Source: Rhynchopus sp. YZ270_cl-10 (taxonomy: Eukaryota; Euglenozoa; Diplonemea; Diplonemida; Diplonemidae). From it: DNA of 64,000 nucleotides. The stretch is taken from contig OZ037885.1 of assembly GCA_964035575.1 (NCBI GenBank), positions 62,001-126,000 on the forward strand. Direction: 5' to 3'. Below the pieces are notes generated by a model. That model was not told where the DNA came from, searched no databases, and saw only the letters and a program-made list of their open reading frames with translations. This document shows positions 31,040 through 41,651 of this stretch, one piece after another (the stretch's first letter is position 1; every line of letters begins with the position of its first letter). A program made the position numbers and the translations under genes.

Positions 31040-34000
31040 TTAGGGAGCCCCCTTGGTTTTTATTTCACTTTTGTCAGGTATTTTCTCACATTGTGTGATT
31101 CGCTCTTCCTTCGTGTCATACCTGTCCTCCGTCTCAGCATGTGAGCTGTCCAGTGTGAGTGTGTCCCGTGTCTTTGCAGTACTGCTTCCGGCCTCCTTGC
31201 GTGGCGAGATGGTGTTCTTGCTTTCAGGGATGGAGTGCTGGCTAGGCGTCTCGTGGCGTGCGGGGAGCGAGAAGGAGGTGTTCGCAGCAAGCTTCCTGCT
31301 GCCCACACCACACGGCTCGTCCGCCTCGCTCTCTGCAGGCAGCTCGTCAGACGTCAGACGCAACAGCGCGAAGTGCACACGGTTGTCCGGGTCCTTCACA
31401 GCAAGGTGCCGCCTGGGGTCATCAGAGGAGAACTGCCGCAGTGCTTTGTGCGTGACACGCCGTCCACGACGTGCACCACGTACAGGGGCACGGCGGTTGG
31501 CCTGTTGGGTAGGGTAGGGTGTTGCATGGGTCACTTTCAAAAAAAAATCCCCCACTTTTTTCACACTGAATTTTTGGGTTTAACCAAAAATTAGCGCCGA
31601 TATGGTGCCCAGAACCACCCCAGAAGCCATTTTCTGGCGGTTTGGGGCCATTTTTTTCTGGCAAACATGTTGGGCCGGATGTTTGGCCCTTTTTTTCCAG
31701 GTAATTTTTACCCCAAATTTACGCCAAAATGTTGTCTAAAACGTTCCTCCGACACAACCGTTATTTTTGAAAGATGACTCCTCATATTTGCATACCCGCA
31801 GGATCCCATGCTGTATGTCATCGAGGGAGAGCACGTACCCCCCTACCGTATAGCACGACGTAGAGAGATACACATTCACCTGCACAGGGAAGGCACCACC
31901 TATGGTGAACTGCGCGTCTATGTGAAGCGTGTTATAGACGTTGGTCCAGAAGGCGATTTTGTCGTGGTCGGTGGCGAGGAGCGAGAGGTTCACCCCCGCA
32001 AGCCTTTTGAGAAGCGACGAGAGCTCACGGTAGCGCGCGGACTGAACATACACAAGCACCTCTGTGTCACTTCCGTCCTCGAAGACGCGAAGCAAATAGA
32101 GGGCCTTTGTGATGAGCACCTTCGACAATTCTATAGGGGTCGCGCACTCTGGAATCTGCGGCTGGCTTGGCGGCGGCAGCCCTCTATCGACATTCAACAC
32201 CCTGAGCTCCTCATCCTCCATAAAACGGTACATCCCAAACCCATCTGTAAACTTTGAAGGCGTCGCCGTCGCGCCATCCAACACATGGTGGAAGATGCCC
32301 GCCTGCAATAATAGATCCAAAAACTCCACCGCCCTCTCCCGTGGCCGTTTGTCCGAAAGAATGTTATCTGGAGAGAGATGCAGGTGCGGTATGTTGTTCA
32401 TAATGTACTCAACAGCCTGGCGCGAAATGAAGACCTTATGAAACTGCATTTGTGTCAAATCGGATGACGTTCCCTTCATGCGACCTACGGCACGAAGGCT
32501 GCGTACTCTGGTGCATAGTTCCAACTCAGCGCGCAAACGGTGTACAATATTCCGTAGGGTAGCTTCAAGCTTGCAGTCGGGCACCGGATTTTCCAAAAAC
32601 GGTGAAAACACCTTATTCACATCGGAAACAACAGGTCCGGTATCCTGCTCAGGAGAGTATGTACCGTGCTGCAAGGCTTCGGCCTCGATAGAACAAAGCT
32701 CCTCTTGGAGCCGTGCAGGTTTGTTTACATAATCTTCGTATTTTTTTTCGAGAATTTTTTCTGTGTCTTCTGGGTTGCGTGAAGCGGGTGACAACGCTTC
32801 GTGTACGGAGTCTTCACCACTATGAAAATCGCCTGCCGCGTTGCGGGCATACTGCTGATACTTCTTCATTGAGGATGGGGCAAAATCAGACCGCTCAGAG
32901 TACTCCCTCTCCAGCTCCAATAACCTTGCCGGATGTGCTTCCCCCCAGGCCCCGGTGCTTACCAAATCCCTTACGGTATGTGTAACCATCCATGCGTCTT
33001 TGTATTCCTGCTCGATCTTTGTGCGGTAATATGGCGACTGTCGTACCTCCTTTAAGTATGGCCCCCATTTGCCATTTAGAACGCATAACGCGGTTTGCTC
33101 ATAATAGAGTTGCAGCTTGCAATAGTCTTCGTATCGGGTGTAGTTCTCTGTGGGGACGTCTTCTGTACGGGGTGCGTCCAGGGTGGGGGAGAGGATCCGC
33201 CAGCTTTCGGGGACATCTGCTTCGGGTTTGGTGTTGACCGGCCAGAGGTAGGGTGCGTCGGTGGAAAATTTCCCTTCAATACTGTCTTTGAGACGGCGGA
33301 GGTATAATGTGTTGGCATCGTGGACATCGATGGGGTCTGCGAGAACTAAGGTGTCCTCGACTGCTTCGGCGTTCTGCGCCATATCAGGAAAGAAGGTGAT
33401 GGTCTTCGCATGCGAGGTCGGGTAGAACTCTGCCAGCACGTCGTCCCCGCTTTGTAGAGGCGGCGGGTGGAGGCTCCGTTCGGTTCTGTCGAGCTCGCTT
33501 ATGGTTTTCAAGCTGTTCAGCAGATTGTCGGGGGATTGCTGCAGCATAGGGGGTGCAACCCTGGAGTGCATGCTAGCATCCAATGAAAACCCCGCGCTGT
33601 GCCCTCTCTGGCTTCTGAAGCTCTGTGGAACGCCAAACCGTCCGCCCAATGGTTGGCGGGAAGGGCTGCGGGTGGCGTATCTCGCGCAGACCGACCCAGC
33701 AAAGTCCGATTCGTGCAGATGCATATAACACCTGAACAGAGAGTTGCCACTGAAACTCCCTAGCCGCGCAGGGTGCTTTGTGGTGATCAAACGAGAGTTG
33801 AACATTGCCAACGGCGCCTCCCACCACCTTGACGGCAGCGACAACGGCGGCGGCGCAAACGACCGCCCCGTAGACGCACCCTGTACATGCAGGTAGTGAT
33901 CGTTCTCGATATCCCACAGATCAATCACCCTCCGCTCACCATGCGCAGACTGCACGTTCGGCAGAGGCGCGGCCACCTTCTGTGGCGTCACGCACTCATC

Positions 34001-36169
34001 CTTCTTCTCTCTGTTGCTTTCTATTAAGGCTCCGCCAAAGGACACATTCGGCAGTCTCTGCTCACTCCGCGTATGCCCCGGGAAGGAGTACGACGGTGTC
34101 TGCGCGGTGTTTACATTTGGCGCAGGGATGGTGGGGTTGATGGCAGGGCCCTTCTCCGTATCCTCCTTGAGGAGGAATTTGAGTGGGCGTTGGAAGGCGT
34201 AGTACTGACCAAGAGCCTTGGCGTCGAGGCCGGGTGGGTGTGCGTAGGGGTCGTCTTCGTTGGAGTCGTCTGAGGTGGTGGTGGGGTCGCCCACGAAGGT
34301 CGTGTAGTTGCCGAGGAAGATGTTGAGCGACTCCTGTTTGCGGTTGTCCCAGAAGCGGTTGTTGCAGTACCGCACCACAGAGGTCGCGATGTCGCCCCAC
34401 CCGCCGCGGTTGAAGAGCCCCAGCGTGACCGCCTTGCTCCCGCCGTATTGCATCGCGATCTGGTCGCCCATCTTCAGGTACACCTCGAGAAGTGTGTGTA
34501 CAATGGTCTCCTCGTCAGAGAGTACTCCAAGGTACTCCAGCTGTTTGAAGAGAGCGTGTTTGCCGATGAAGAACTGTGCGAGGTTCGTGCGGTCGAGGCA
34601 GTCGACGCAGTTCATGCGGACCACGCCAGTCTGTTCGGTGGTGCTGCCGCCGTTGCCGCCGGTGGTGAACATCCCTGTGGGGGGTATGGGGATTTTTTGA
34701 AGAGAAATAGTAGTTTTCGACTGAAATGCAAAAACGCATTTCAGTCGAATGCAAAAGGGTGGGGTGTGGGTGATATGTACCGTAAGATGAGAGAGATAAA
34801 GTGGTCTCAAAGTCAACATACCTGTTACCGCAAAGGTTTCTTCTGCGATGCTTGCCATCTCGTTGTTGACCTTTTCCTGCTCGCGGCTGGCCTTGCGGAA
34901 GTCCCACCCGATGTAGCGGATCTTGTCTTCAAGGGGGAGGCGGTCGTTCATCCCTTCGATGACGGAGCTGTACTCACGTCCGAGCTGTGCCTCGCGTGGG
35001 ATCTTCTCCTTTTGCTTCAGCAGGTCGAGGCAGATCAAGGGTGCGCCGTACGACGCGAAGAGCTGTGCAAAGTGCAGCTTTGTTGCGGAATTCCAGGTGT
35101 CGCCCCTGCCTAGCTTGATGGGTGGACGCAGCTTGGTAGGCTCCACGAGGCGGGGTTGGTACCAATAGAGCGGAACAGAGCCGCGCACCTGAACGTAAGA
35201 TGAGTAGAGGCCCACTGTGCCGCAGTTGGCGAGACTCGACGCGTCGTACAGAATCTGCTCCGTCTCAATGTGGTTCGCAACGTTTCCGTCCTCCGAGATG
35301 CCTCGCTTCAGGAAGCGCGTGCCCGCGAAGTAGCGTGACCTGCGGCCAATCAAAATCAGCCGCATCTTCCTCCCATTGCAGTCGAGCGTCTTCTGCGTGA
35401 GCGACCCATGGATGCACGGCAGCACCCACTTGCTGTTGCAGTCCCCGAGCTCCTTTTGGTACTCATGCAGGAGAAAGGAGTTGTAGACAAACATGTCGTC
35501 GTAGCGGGCAACGTTCGTGTGTTGGGCGTCAACACCTCGCTCCTCGGGCGTGAGGGGGTCTTCGTAGCTTCCGGGGGAGAGGGGACGCTCCTGCTTTGCG
35601 TCGGACTTTGCAAGGCGCTGGCAGTTGAACTGCAGAGAATGGCTTAGATCATAGGAGTACGAAAAATAGAAGTCCTTCTTCGTCTCGAAGGACGTGAAGA
35701 GGTTGTGATACCGCGTCTCCTCGTCTGTGAAGGACTTCCGTTCGTTCGACAGCGGCCGCACCTCGGTCCCCTTCACTTCATAAATGCAGTGCGGGCCTAG
35801 CTGCGCCACCTTGCTCCTCTTTGTAATCATCACCAAATTGTAACCCTTTGTGAACCTTATAAAGCCCATGAGACCGTACCCGCTGGTGAGAAAGTTGAAG
35901 TAGTGATCCTTCTCGGTGAAGGCGGAGCGTAAGGTGTCCACGACCATCTTGATCTGCACATGAGAGTAAGGCGTCGCGTCTTCTGTAATGGAAAGCTCCT
36001 CGGTTGATAGCCGGTCGATCTTTAGGATGTTGAACACCGTCTTGTTCGCGTCTGATGCGATGATGAAGAGCTTTGGGATTGTCTCGTATACGTCGTACAG
36101 CTCCAGGGCTGGGCGCGAGCGCGGTAGAGGCACCATGCGTGGGTTCGCACCGCCAGAGGACTCGGCCAT
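31040..36169 (-). CDS. Sac-family phosphoinositide phosphatase fused to DEP and DUF547 domains; three exons
   Basis: Exons: 36169-34822, 34674-31796, 31501-31040; spliced product 1,562 aa. Intron 1 (147 bases) has GTATGT/CACAG and phase 1. Intron 2 (294 bases) has GTATGC/CAACAG and phase 0. The second join is supported by the domain itself: HGILR at the end of exon 2 continues with ANRRAPVRG then FSSDDPR and DNRVHFAL, the conserved DUF547 order. Without splicing the protein stops early at 31736. Residues about 20-620 are the SAC domain, with GPHCIYEVKG, IGRRSRYFAGTRFLKRGI and the catalytic CX5R motif NCVDCLDRT (C472, R478); YVQVRGSVPLYW is typical of the Fig4/Sac1 group. A DEP-like domain lies at about 1187-1290 (RQAVEYIMNN, RERAVEFLDLLLQAGIF) and DUF547 from about 1300. 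Likely dephosphorylates phosphoinositides on endomembranes. The start MAESSGGANP is preferred over an ATG 21 codons upstream. Confidence 0.85.
34675..34821 (-). other. Intron 1 of the Sac gene with a perfect hairpin
   Basis: 147 bases, in frame and without stops, so retention would add 49 residues right after AVTG, just before the catalytic region. It carries a perfect 14-bp inverted repeat (34716-34729 and 34736-34749, loop AAAAAC). Confidence 0.8.
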
Positions 36170-36254
36170 TGTGGCGGGGAGGAGGGGGGCCTTCTGTGGG
36201 GTGGGTGGGAACAAATGTTGCGCGGTGCACAAAAAAGGCAGCTCTGTATTTGTG

Positions 36255-36318
36255 CAGGGGTTAAGTTAGGGCGGGTTTCTGGGTTTTCAAAACCCGGTTT
36301 TCGGGTTTTCGGGTTTTT

Positions 36319-36357
<39 letters not shown>

Positions 36358-36824
36358 AAATTTTTGGGTGGTGTAGGCTGGGAAGGTGGGGTAGGGGTGG
36401 GCGGAGCCCCCTCCCGCCCCACCCTCTAAGAAAAAAAATATCCTCCCGACCCAAACAAACCCCCCGTCAGAACTGGGAATTATTCATATGAAGAGGCAAC
36501 AGGGATCTCTGGCGAACTTCGGGTTCAGTACTAGTGTTGCGAGAGTGCGGATGAGGCAGGAAGTGGGAACTGAGGTTGGTGAGGGGTACACCAGTCCTGT
36601 TCTTCAAATTTATGCTCCAAAATTGTTAGGACAAATCCAAAAATCCCCAGGGTCCCCCCATTTTTTGGTGGGATTTTTGAACTTTGCCCAAAAATTGCGG
36701 AATTTTTTCCCCGCTCGCTGCGCTCGCGGAGGGAATGGGTTATTTTTCGCAAAATCCAGAAAAACCGAAAAAAACCCAGAAAACCCGACTCAGCGAGAAA
36801 AAAAAAAAGCTAACTTAACCCCTG
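36255..36824. mobile_element. 570-bp hAT-like MITE
   Basis: Ends CAGGGGTTAAGTTAG and CTAACTTAACCCCTG, flanked by the 7-base duplication ATTTGTG (36248-36254 and 36825-36831). CAGGG-type ends are typical of hAT elements, whose duplication is usually 8 bases. Interior is low-complexity, with a 36-base A-run at about 36319 and no transposase. It lies 86 bp upstream of the Sac start codon, so it probably occupies that gene's promoter or leader. Confidence 0.8.
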
Positions 36825-36894
36825 ATTTGTGTCTTTATGTCGCAAAAAATGACGTTGGGGGAAGGGGAGTACACAAAGCAAACCGTCATGTGTC

Positions 36895-37908
36895 TCACAT
36901 GCACACACATTGGCATGTGTCCTTCGCTTCGTGTTTGGTGTCCTTGTAACGGCTCTGACGCACAGTGTTTGACACAACACTGCTCGATCCGGCGATGTTG
37001 ACGCGTATTTTTTTGCATCCTGCCAGGAAGCCCGTCTCAATCCACGTCACACTCGACCACCCAGAGAAGTTAAGCATCGACAATGAGGAGCAGTTGGCGA
37101 GAAAATGTTGCTCAATATATGTCACATTGCTCCACCCAGAAATGTCGAGTGTGGTCAATGAGTTGCAGTCGTAGAGGAAGTGGCTCTTAATCACCGTAAC
37201 TTTGTTCCACCCAGAAATGTCGAGTGTGGTCAACCTGCAGCAGTTGTAGAGAAAGCAGGTGCCAATCCGCGTCACATTGTTCCACCCAGACAAGTCAAGT
37301 GAGTCCAACATGCAGCCGTCGCGGAGGAAAGAATATTCTATCTCCGTCACCTTATTCCACCCAGAAATGTCAAGTGTGCGCACTCCGCTGCCCTTCAGGA
37401 AGCGGTTCCCGATACGCGTCACATTGCTCCACCCAGAAATGTCGATTGTGGTCAACTCCTCGCAGTACGAGAGGAAGTCTGCGCCTACTTTAGTCACAAC
37501 TGACACACCACTGAGATCAAGTTCTCTGAACGTGCCACCTGACAAGAATGCATTGGGTATCTCAGTAACAACTTCCGCCTGCAGAAACAAATGAACCAGC
37601 TTGGGATCTGTCAGACTCACTAAGCTCTCTGCCGTCAGCCTTGTCTCCCAACCCAAGTCACGAAGAGCTGCAATGGCGTGCTCCTTCTGCGACATCGTCT
37701 TCTTCGTCAGCACAACTGTGTCCCCAGCACTCAGCTGCGTCGTGAAGTCTCCTTCTGCCATGACCTTCCCTCCGAAGCGCATGTCAAAGCCGTCTTCGCA
37801 CAACGCTGCTGCAGCCGCCGCCTTCCGCCGTATGTCCGTAATTGTATCATCCACACCCACCTCGACTGTGTACTTCTCTCCGTCTAAGCACTCGATGCAT
37901 ATTTCCAT
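36895..37908 (-). CDS. LRR array gene copy 6 (7 LRRs, CaaX end)
   Basis: 337 aa from ATG 37908. Ubiquitin-like domain with GDFTTQLSAGD (F replaces Y of most copies) and helical linker, then seven LRRs. The third-repeat type VRLDISGW is missing: VRTLDISGW follows directly after FLKGSG. The tail differs from copies 1-5: VNIAGSSSVVSNTVRQSRYK then HEAKDTCQCVCM, so the CaaX end is kept while the stem varies. Alpha flank upstream. First copy of the second array block, separated from the Sac gene only by the hAT-like MITE. Confidence 0.85.
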   Translation of the reverse strand: MEICIECLDGEKYTVEVGVDDTITDIRRKAAAAAALCEDGFDMRFGGKVMAEGDFTTQLSAGDTVVLTKKTMSQKEHAIAALRDLGWETRLTAESLVSLTDPKLVHLFLQAEVVTEIPNAFLSGGTFRELDLSGVSVVTKVGADFLSYCEELTTIDISGWSNVTRIGNRFLKGSGVRTLDISGWNKVTEIEYSFLRDGCMLDSLDLSGWNNVTRIGTCFLYNCCRLTTLDISGWNKVTVIKSHFLYDCNSLTTLDISGWSNVTYIEQHFLANCSSLSMLNFSGWSSVTWIETGFLAGCKKIRVNIAGSSSVVSNTVRQSRYKDTKHEAKDTCQCVCM

Positions 37909-38323
37909 GGTTTTGTGTCTCTCTGTTTTGTTGCGGGTGTTTTCAATTGGGGTCAGAGAAAGAGGCCACAAACAGTTACAAGGGGAGAGGTCTTTTCTTT
38001 TTGAATGGATGCGATCAACAAATTAGTGGAGCACACGCTAGGGGGTATTTCATTGTCATGACTTTTCAGTTTCTCCATCCTCTGCGATATGACGCGCAAA
38101 CACGCCGTTTACAATTTTTCGCAGACCGATACTGACTTCACGAAAGTTGCTGTGCCAAAAACAGCTTCCTCTGCGAGACGGGGTCCCACAGCGACAACGT
38201 CTATCACTCATGCGCCTATGAGTCGCTCAATGGCGGCATGGCTTTTCTCATGACTAAAGGAATCCAACCTGCACATTTCTTGCACAACACAAAAAATATT
38301 CACACAAACAAAGAAAGGGAAAT
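37909..38323. repeat. Array spacer 6 (truncated)
   Basis: Alpha flank and ORF block 1, which is frameshifted (AAACAGCTTCCTCTGC where others have AAACACCTTTCCTCTGC). The spacer stops at GAAAGGGAAA and ORF block 2 is missing. Confidence 0.8.
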
Positions 38324-38702
38324 TTTCTGGTGTGGCCCGCCCCTCGATTTAACCCACTTTTGGGCCATTCTTGAGCCGTGTTTTTTTAGGGCGGTTTACT
38401 TCTTATGTGTGCTAATTTGGGCGGGGTAAAAATGTTCATTTCTATCATCGGGGTGTGTCACAATGACATGCCACATTACATGGTAAAAACGATGACATGT
38501 CGTTGAGAAAACAAACAGTACGTGCTGTGTGAAAACACAAGTGTTTCTCTGTGCGTGACTGCGTGGGGGAGACTAAAACGTTATGAACTAAGCTCCTTGC
38601 ATTCCGACAACGTTTCCTCTACGCTCACTACGTTCCCACTCCATCAGCAAAACCCCTGCTGGTATGGTTTGTGTAGCGCCGCGCTACTGTCCTCGACGTG
38701 TC
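38324..38702. other. Unrelated sequence replacing part of a spacer
   Basis: 38324-38570 has no relative in the window. 38575-38702 resembles 8225-8350 and is the 3' flank of copy 7. Confidence 0.5.
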
Positions 38703-38904
38703 TCACATGCACACACAGTGGCACATGCCTGTCGCCTCTTTGTTGCCCCAGATGTAACGGTTATGGCTCACACATTCTGACACAACACTGCTCGATCCGA
38801 TGACGTTGATGCCGCTTGCACGTATTCTGCATCCTTTTAGGAAGGAGGCATCTTCAATCCGTGTCACACTCGACCACCCAGACAAGTTAAGCGTCGACAA
38901 TGAG

Positions 38905-39507
38905 TATTAAACTTGAAAAACGTGATCCACCCCCGCAAAAAGAAAAACCAGCAAAAGGGAAGGATGGCACCACGGTGTGCCAGAGAGTGGCTTGATCCCA
39001 TTTGCTGACTTATACCCAACAAAGAAGCGACACCTAAGTGAACAGGGGCCGTATACCACCGCTGGTGGCCTAGGTTAGTATATAAGCCAGGTCAAGGTCC
39101 GCACTCTGGCAGCGTCAAAATAAATAAACAACAATAAAACCACCAGTCATTCCAATGGGAGGAACGAATGACTGGCATCTCCTAATTCTCTAAACTGCGG
39201 TGAGTGGAACACCCAACTGATGCAAACCACTGCCGCAGGTTAGCACCTACAAAAAGCAAAGAAAAGAAAAGCAAAAGCTGTGCATGGTCGTAAAGTAGGT
39301 GCAGGGTCGCTTAAATCCCTGAGGGCACAAAAAGCCCAGCATACACCTCCTCCAGTTGCTTTGGACCCTCCAGTATCATGTGCCCGGGTTTGCAAAAGTG
39401 CAATGCAACCATCCCACGCGTGGCCTTCGTTCACTCAAAAAAGAGATTATATCCGGGGACGCCAGGGCAAAAATGCCGGGGGGCTGCCACCTCACGTTTT
39501 TGTCCCC
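38905..39507 (-). mobile_element. 603-bp non-LTR-type retroposon with a 5' HDV-like ribozyme
   Basis: Flanked by an 18-base target duplication TTAAGCGTCGACAATGAG (38887-38904 and 39508-39525), as expected from target-primed reverse transcription. No reverse transcriptase and no long ORF, so SINE-like or a non-autonomous short element. The 5' end (minus strand) starts GGGGACAAAAACGTGAGG. The 3' end is CAAGTTTAATA with no poly(A). A core resembling GCTAACC-x-GCGGCAGT to CTCACCGCAG is shared with the element at 50344. Confidence 0.8.
39416..39507 (-). ncRNA. HDV-like self-cleaving ribozyme (predicted) at the retroposon 5' end
   Basis: Numbering from element base 1 (39507). P1: 1-6 GGGGAC with 48-53 GTCCCC. 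P2: 18-22 GTGGC with 84-88 GCCAC. P3: 24-26 GCC with 45-47 GGC, directly abutting P1. P1.1 possible: CC at 27-28 with GG at 54-55. P4: 63-65 CTC with 72-74 GAG. J4/2 has C79-GAA just before P2, matching the active-site cytosine and CGAA of HDV. The nested double-pseudoknot order is complete and P1 begins exactly at the first base after the target duplication, where such ribozymes cleave. Fold made by hand, P4 is short. Confidence 0.6.
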
Positions 39508-40427
39508 TTAAGCGTCGACAATGAGGTGCAGTCGGCGAGAAAATCTTGCTCAACATGTGTCACATTGTTCCACCCAGAAATGTCGAGTGTGGTCAACGAC
39601 TCGCAGTTGCAGAGGAAGTATCTTTCAATCACCGTAACTTTGTTCCACCCAGAAATGTCGAGTGTGGTCAACCTGTTGCAGTCGTAGAGAAACGAGTTGC
39701 CAATCCGCGTTACATTGTTCCACCCAGATAAGTCAAGTGAGGTCAACCACCAGCATCTGCAGAGAAAAGAGTGTTCTATCTCCGTCACCTTATTCCACCC
39801 AGAAATGTCAAGTGTGCGCACTTTGCTGCCCTTCAGGAAGAGGTTCTCGATATGTGTCACATTGTTCCACCCAGATATGTCGAGTCTCACTCTGCTAAAA
39901 TTGCCGCAGTCCTGGAGAAAGCGGTTGCCAATGTGTGTCACATTGCTCCACCCAGATATGTCGATTGTTGCCAACGACTTGCAGTTGGAGAGGAAGTCTG
40001 AGCCTACTTTAGTCACAACTGACACACCACTGAGATCAAGTTCTCTGAACGTGCCACCTGACAAGACGTTATCAGGGATCTCAGTAACAACTTCCGCCTG
40101 CAGAAACAAATGAACCAGCTTGGGATCTGTCAGACTCACTAAGCTCTCTGCCGTCAGCCTTGTCTCCCAACCCAAGTCACGAAGAGCTGCAATGGCGTGC
40201 TCCTTCTGCGACATCGTCTTCTTCGTCAGCACAACTGTGTCCCCAGCACTCAGCTGCGTCGTGTAGTCTCCTTCTGCCATGACCTTCCCTCCGAAGTGCA
40301 TGTCAAAGCCGTCTTCGCACAACTCTGCTGCAGCCGCCGCCTTCCGCCGTATGTCCGTAATTGTGTCATCCACACCCACCTCAACTGTGTACTTCTCTCC
40401 GTCTAAGCACTCGATGCATATTTCCAT

Positions 40428-41651
40428 GGTTTTGTGTCTCTCTGTTTTGTTGCAGGTGTTTTCAATTGGGGTCAGAGTAAGAGGCAACAAACAGTTACAA
40501 GGGGAGAGGTCTTTTCTTTTTGAATGGATGCGATCAACAAATTAGTGGAGCACACGCTAGGGGGTATTTCATTGTCATGACTTTTCAGTTTCTCCATCCT
40601 CTGCGATATGACGCGCAAACACGCCGTTTTCAATTTTTCGCAGACCGATACTGACTTCACGAAAGTTGCTGTGCCAAAAACAGCTTCCTCTGCGAGGCGA
40701 GGTCCCACAGCGACAACGTCTATCACTCATGCGCCTATGAGTCGCTCAATGGCGGCATGGCTTTTCTCATGACTAAAGGAATCCAACCTGCACATTTCTT
40801 GCACAACACAAAAAATATTCACACAAACAAAGAAAGGGAAATGATGTTGTTTTGTTTCCACTTTGGAAACAAAGAACGAAATCTTGAACGACGAAGGGGC
40901 ACAAACATCAAGTTGTGCAGGGGGTACTGAGCAGGCGTATGTCTTAGCACAGAATGGTCGTGCAAAAAAGCACAAAAATACGTTGTTTCATGGTTCCTTC
41001 ACTCAAAACTTCACACACAACGCTTTTGGTTTTTAGGAGACACACAAGGTGCCAGGTTCTCTGATGTGCGAACCACCTTGCACCTCTTTGTCATATTGCT
41101 TCCCTTGCAATACATGGGGAAACCATTCGTTGCAAAGTAGGGAAAGATTTTTGATAAAAATAAGCGAACACAAAAACCAGCGCGTGAGGAAAAAAGTGTT
41201 TACGATACGAATAAAATCTGTTCGATACAAGAAACGCATTCCTTTATCTTGTTCAGTGAAAATAGTTCAAAAAAGTACACAAGAAGACTGTCAGTCTTTG
41301 TCGGTGACAGTGTAACTCAGGTGGGCCGCCACCTGACAAAGTTCTGCTGATCATCAACAGAACGTTCTTTATATTTTTTTAAGAACGGCTTTCCTGCTCC
41401 CTTCCAATCCCCCCGCAAGTTATGACACAAAGTTGCATTCAAATCTCAACATACAACAGACGCACTCTGTTGTTCTAAACGGGGGTAAAAAACAGGAGAA
41501 TCACGCAGATACTGAAAAAGTTGGCAGGCTTCCCCACCACAGATACTTATACTCATTACACAGATATCTTTTGTGGGAAAATGAAAACATCAAAAAAATT
41601 GTTGTTTGAACAGGGTAATGAGCAGATAGCTTCTCGAAAGATGCACGTGTC
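40428..41651. repeat. Array spacer 7
   Basis: Alpha flank, ORF block 1 with a frameshift (AACAGCTTCCTC), ORF block 2 at 41049-41315 and the 3' flank of copy 8. Uninterrupted. Confidence 0.85.

Larger units (their letters stand above)
38703..40427 (-). pseudogene. LRR array gene copy 7, split by a 603-bp retroposon
   Basis: N-terminal part 40427-39508: ubiquitin-like domain, linker and seven full LRRs into an eighth. C-terminal part 38904-38703: rest of the last LRR and a tail ending CHCVCM. The insertion 38905-39507 lies after LSTL and is flanked by an 18-base duplication. Apart from the insertion both frames are open, so the event is young. Alpha flank upstream. Confidence 0.85.

Noticed and set aside
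34448-35113. 221-codon plus-strand ORF within the Sac gene
   Set aside because: Antisense to conserved SAC motifs; the minus strand is clearly coding.
38905-39507. DNA transposon reading of the 603-bp insert (AAAAACGTGA near both ends in inverted order)
   Set aside because: The short match is not at the exact ends, and an 18-base target duplication fits target-primed reverse transcription, not cut-and-paste.
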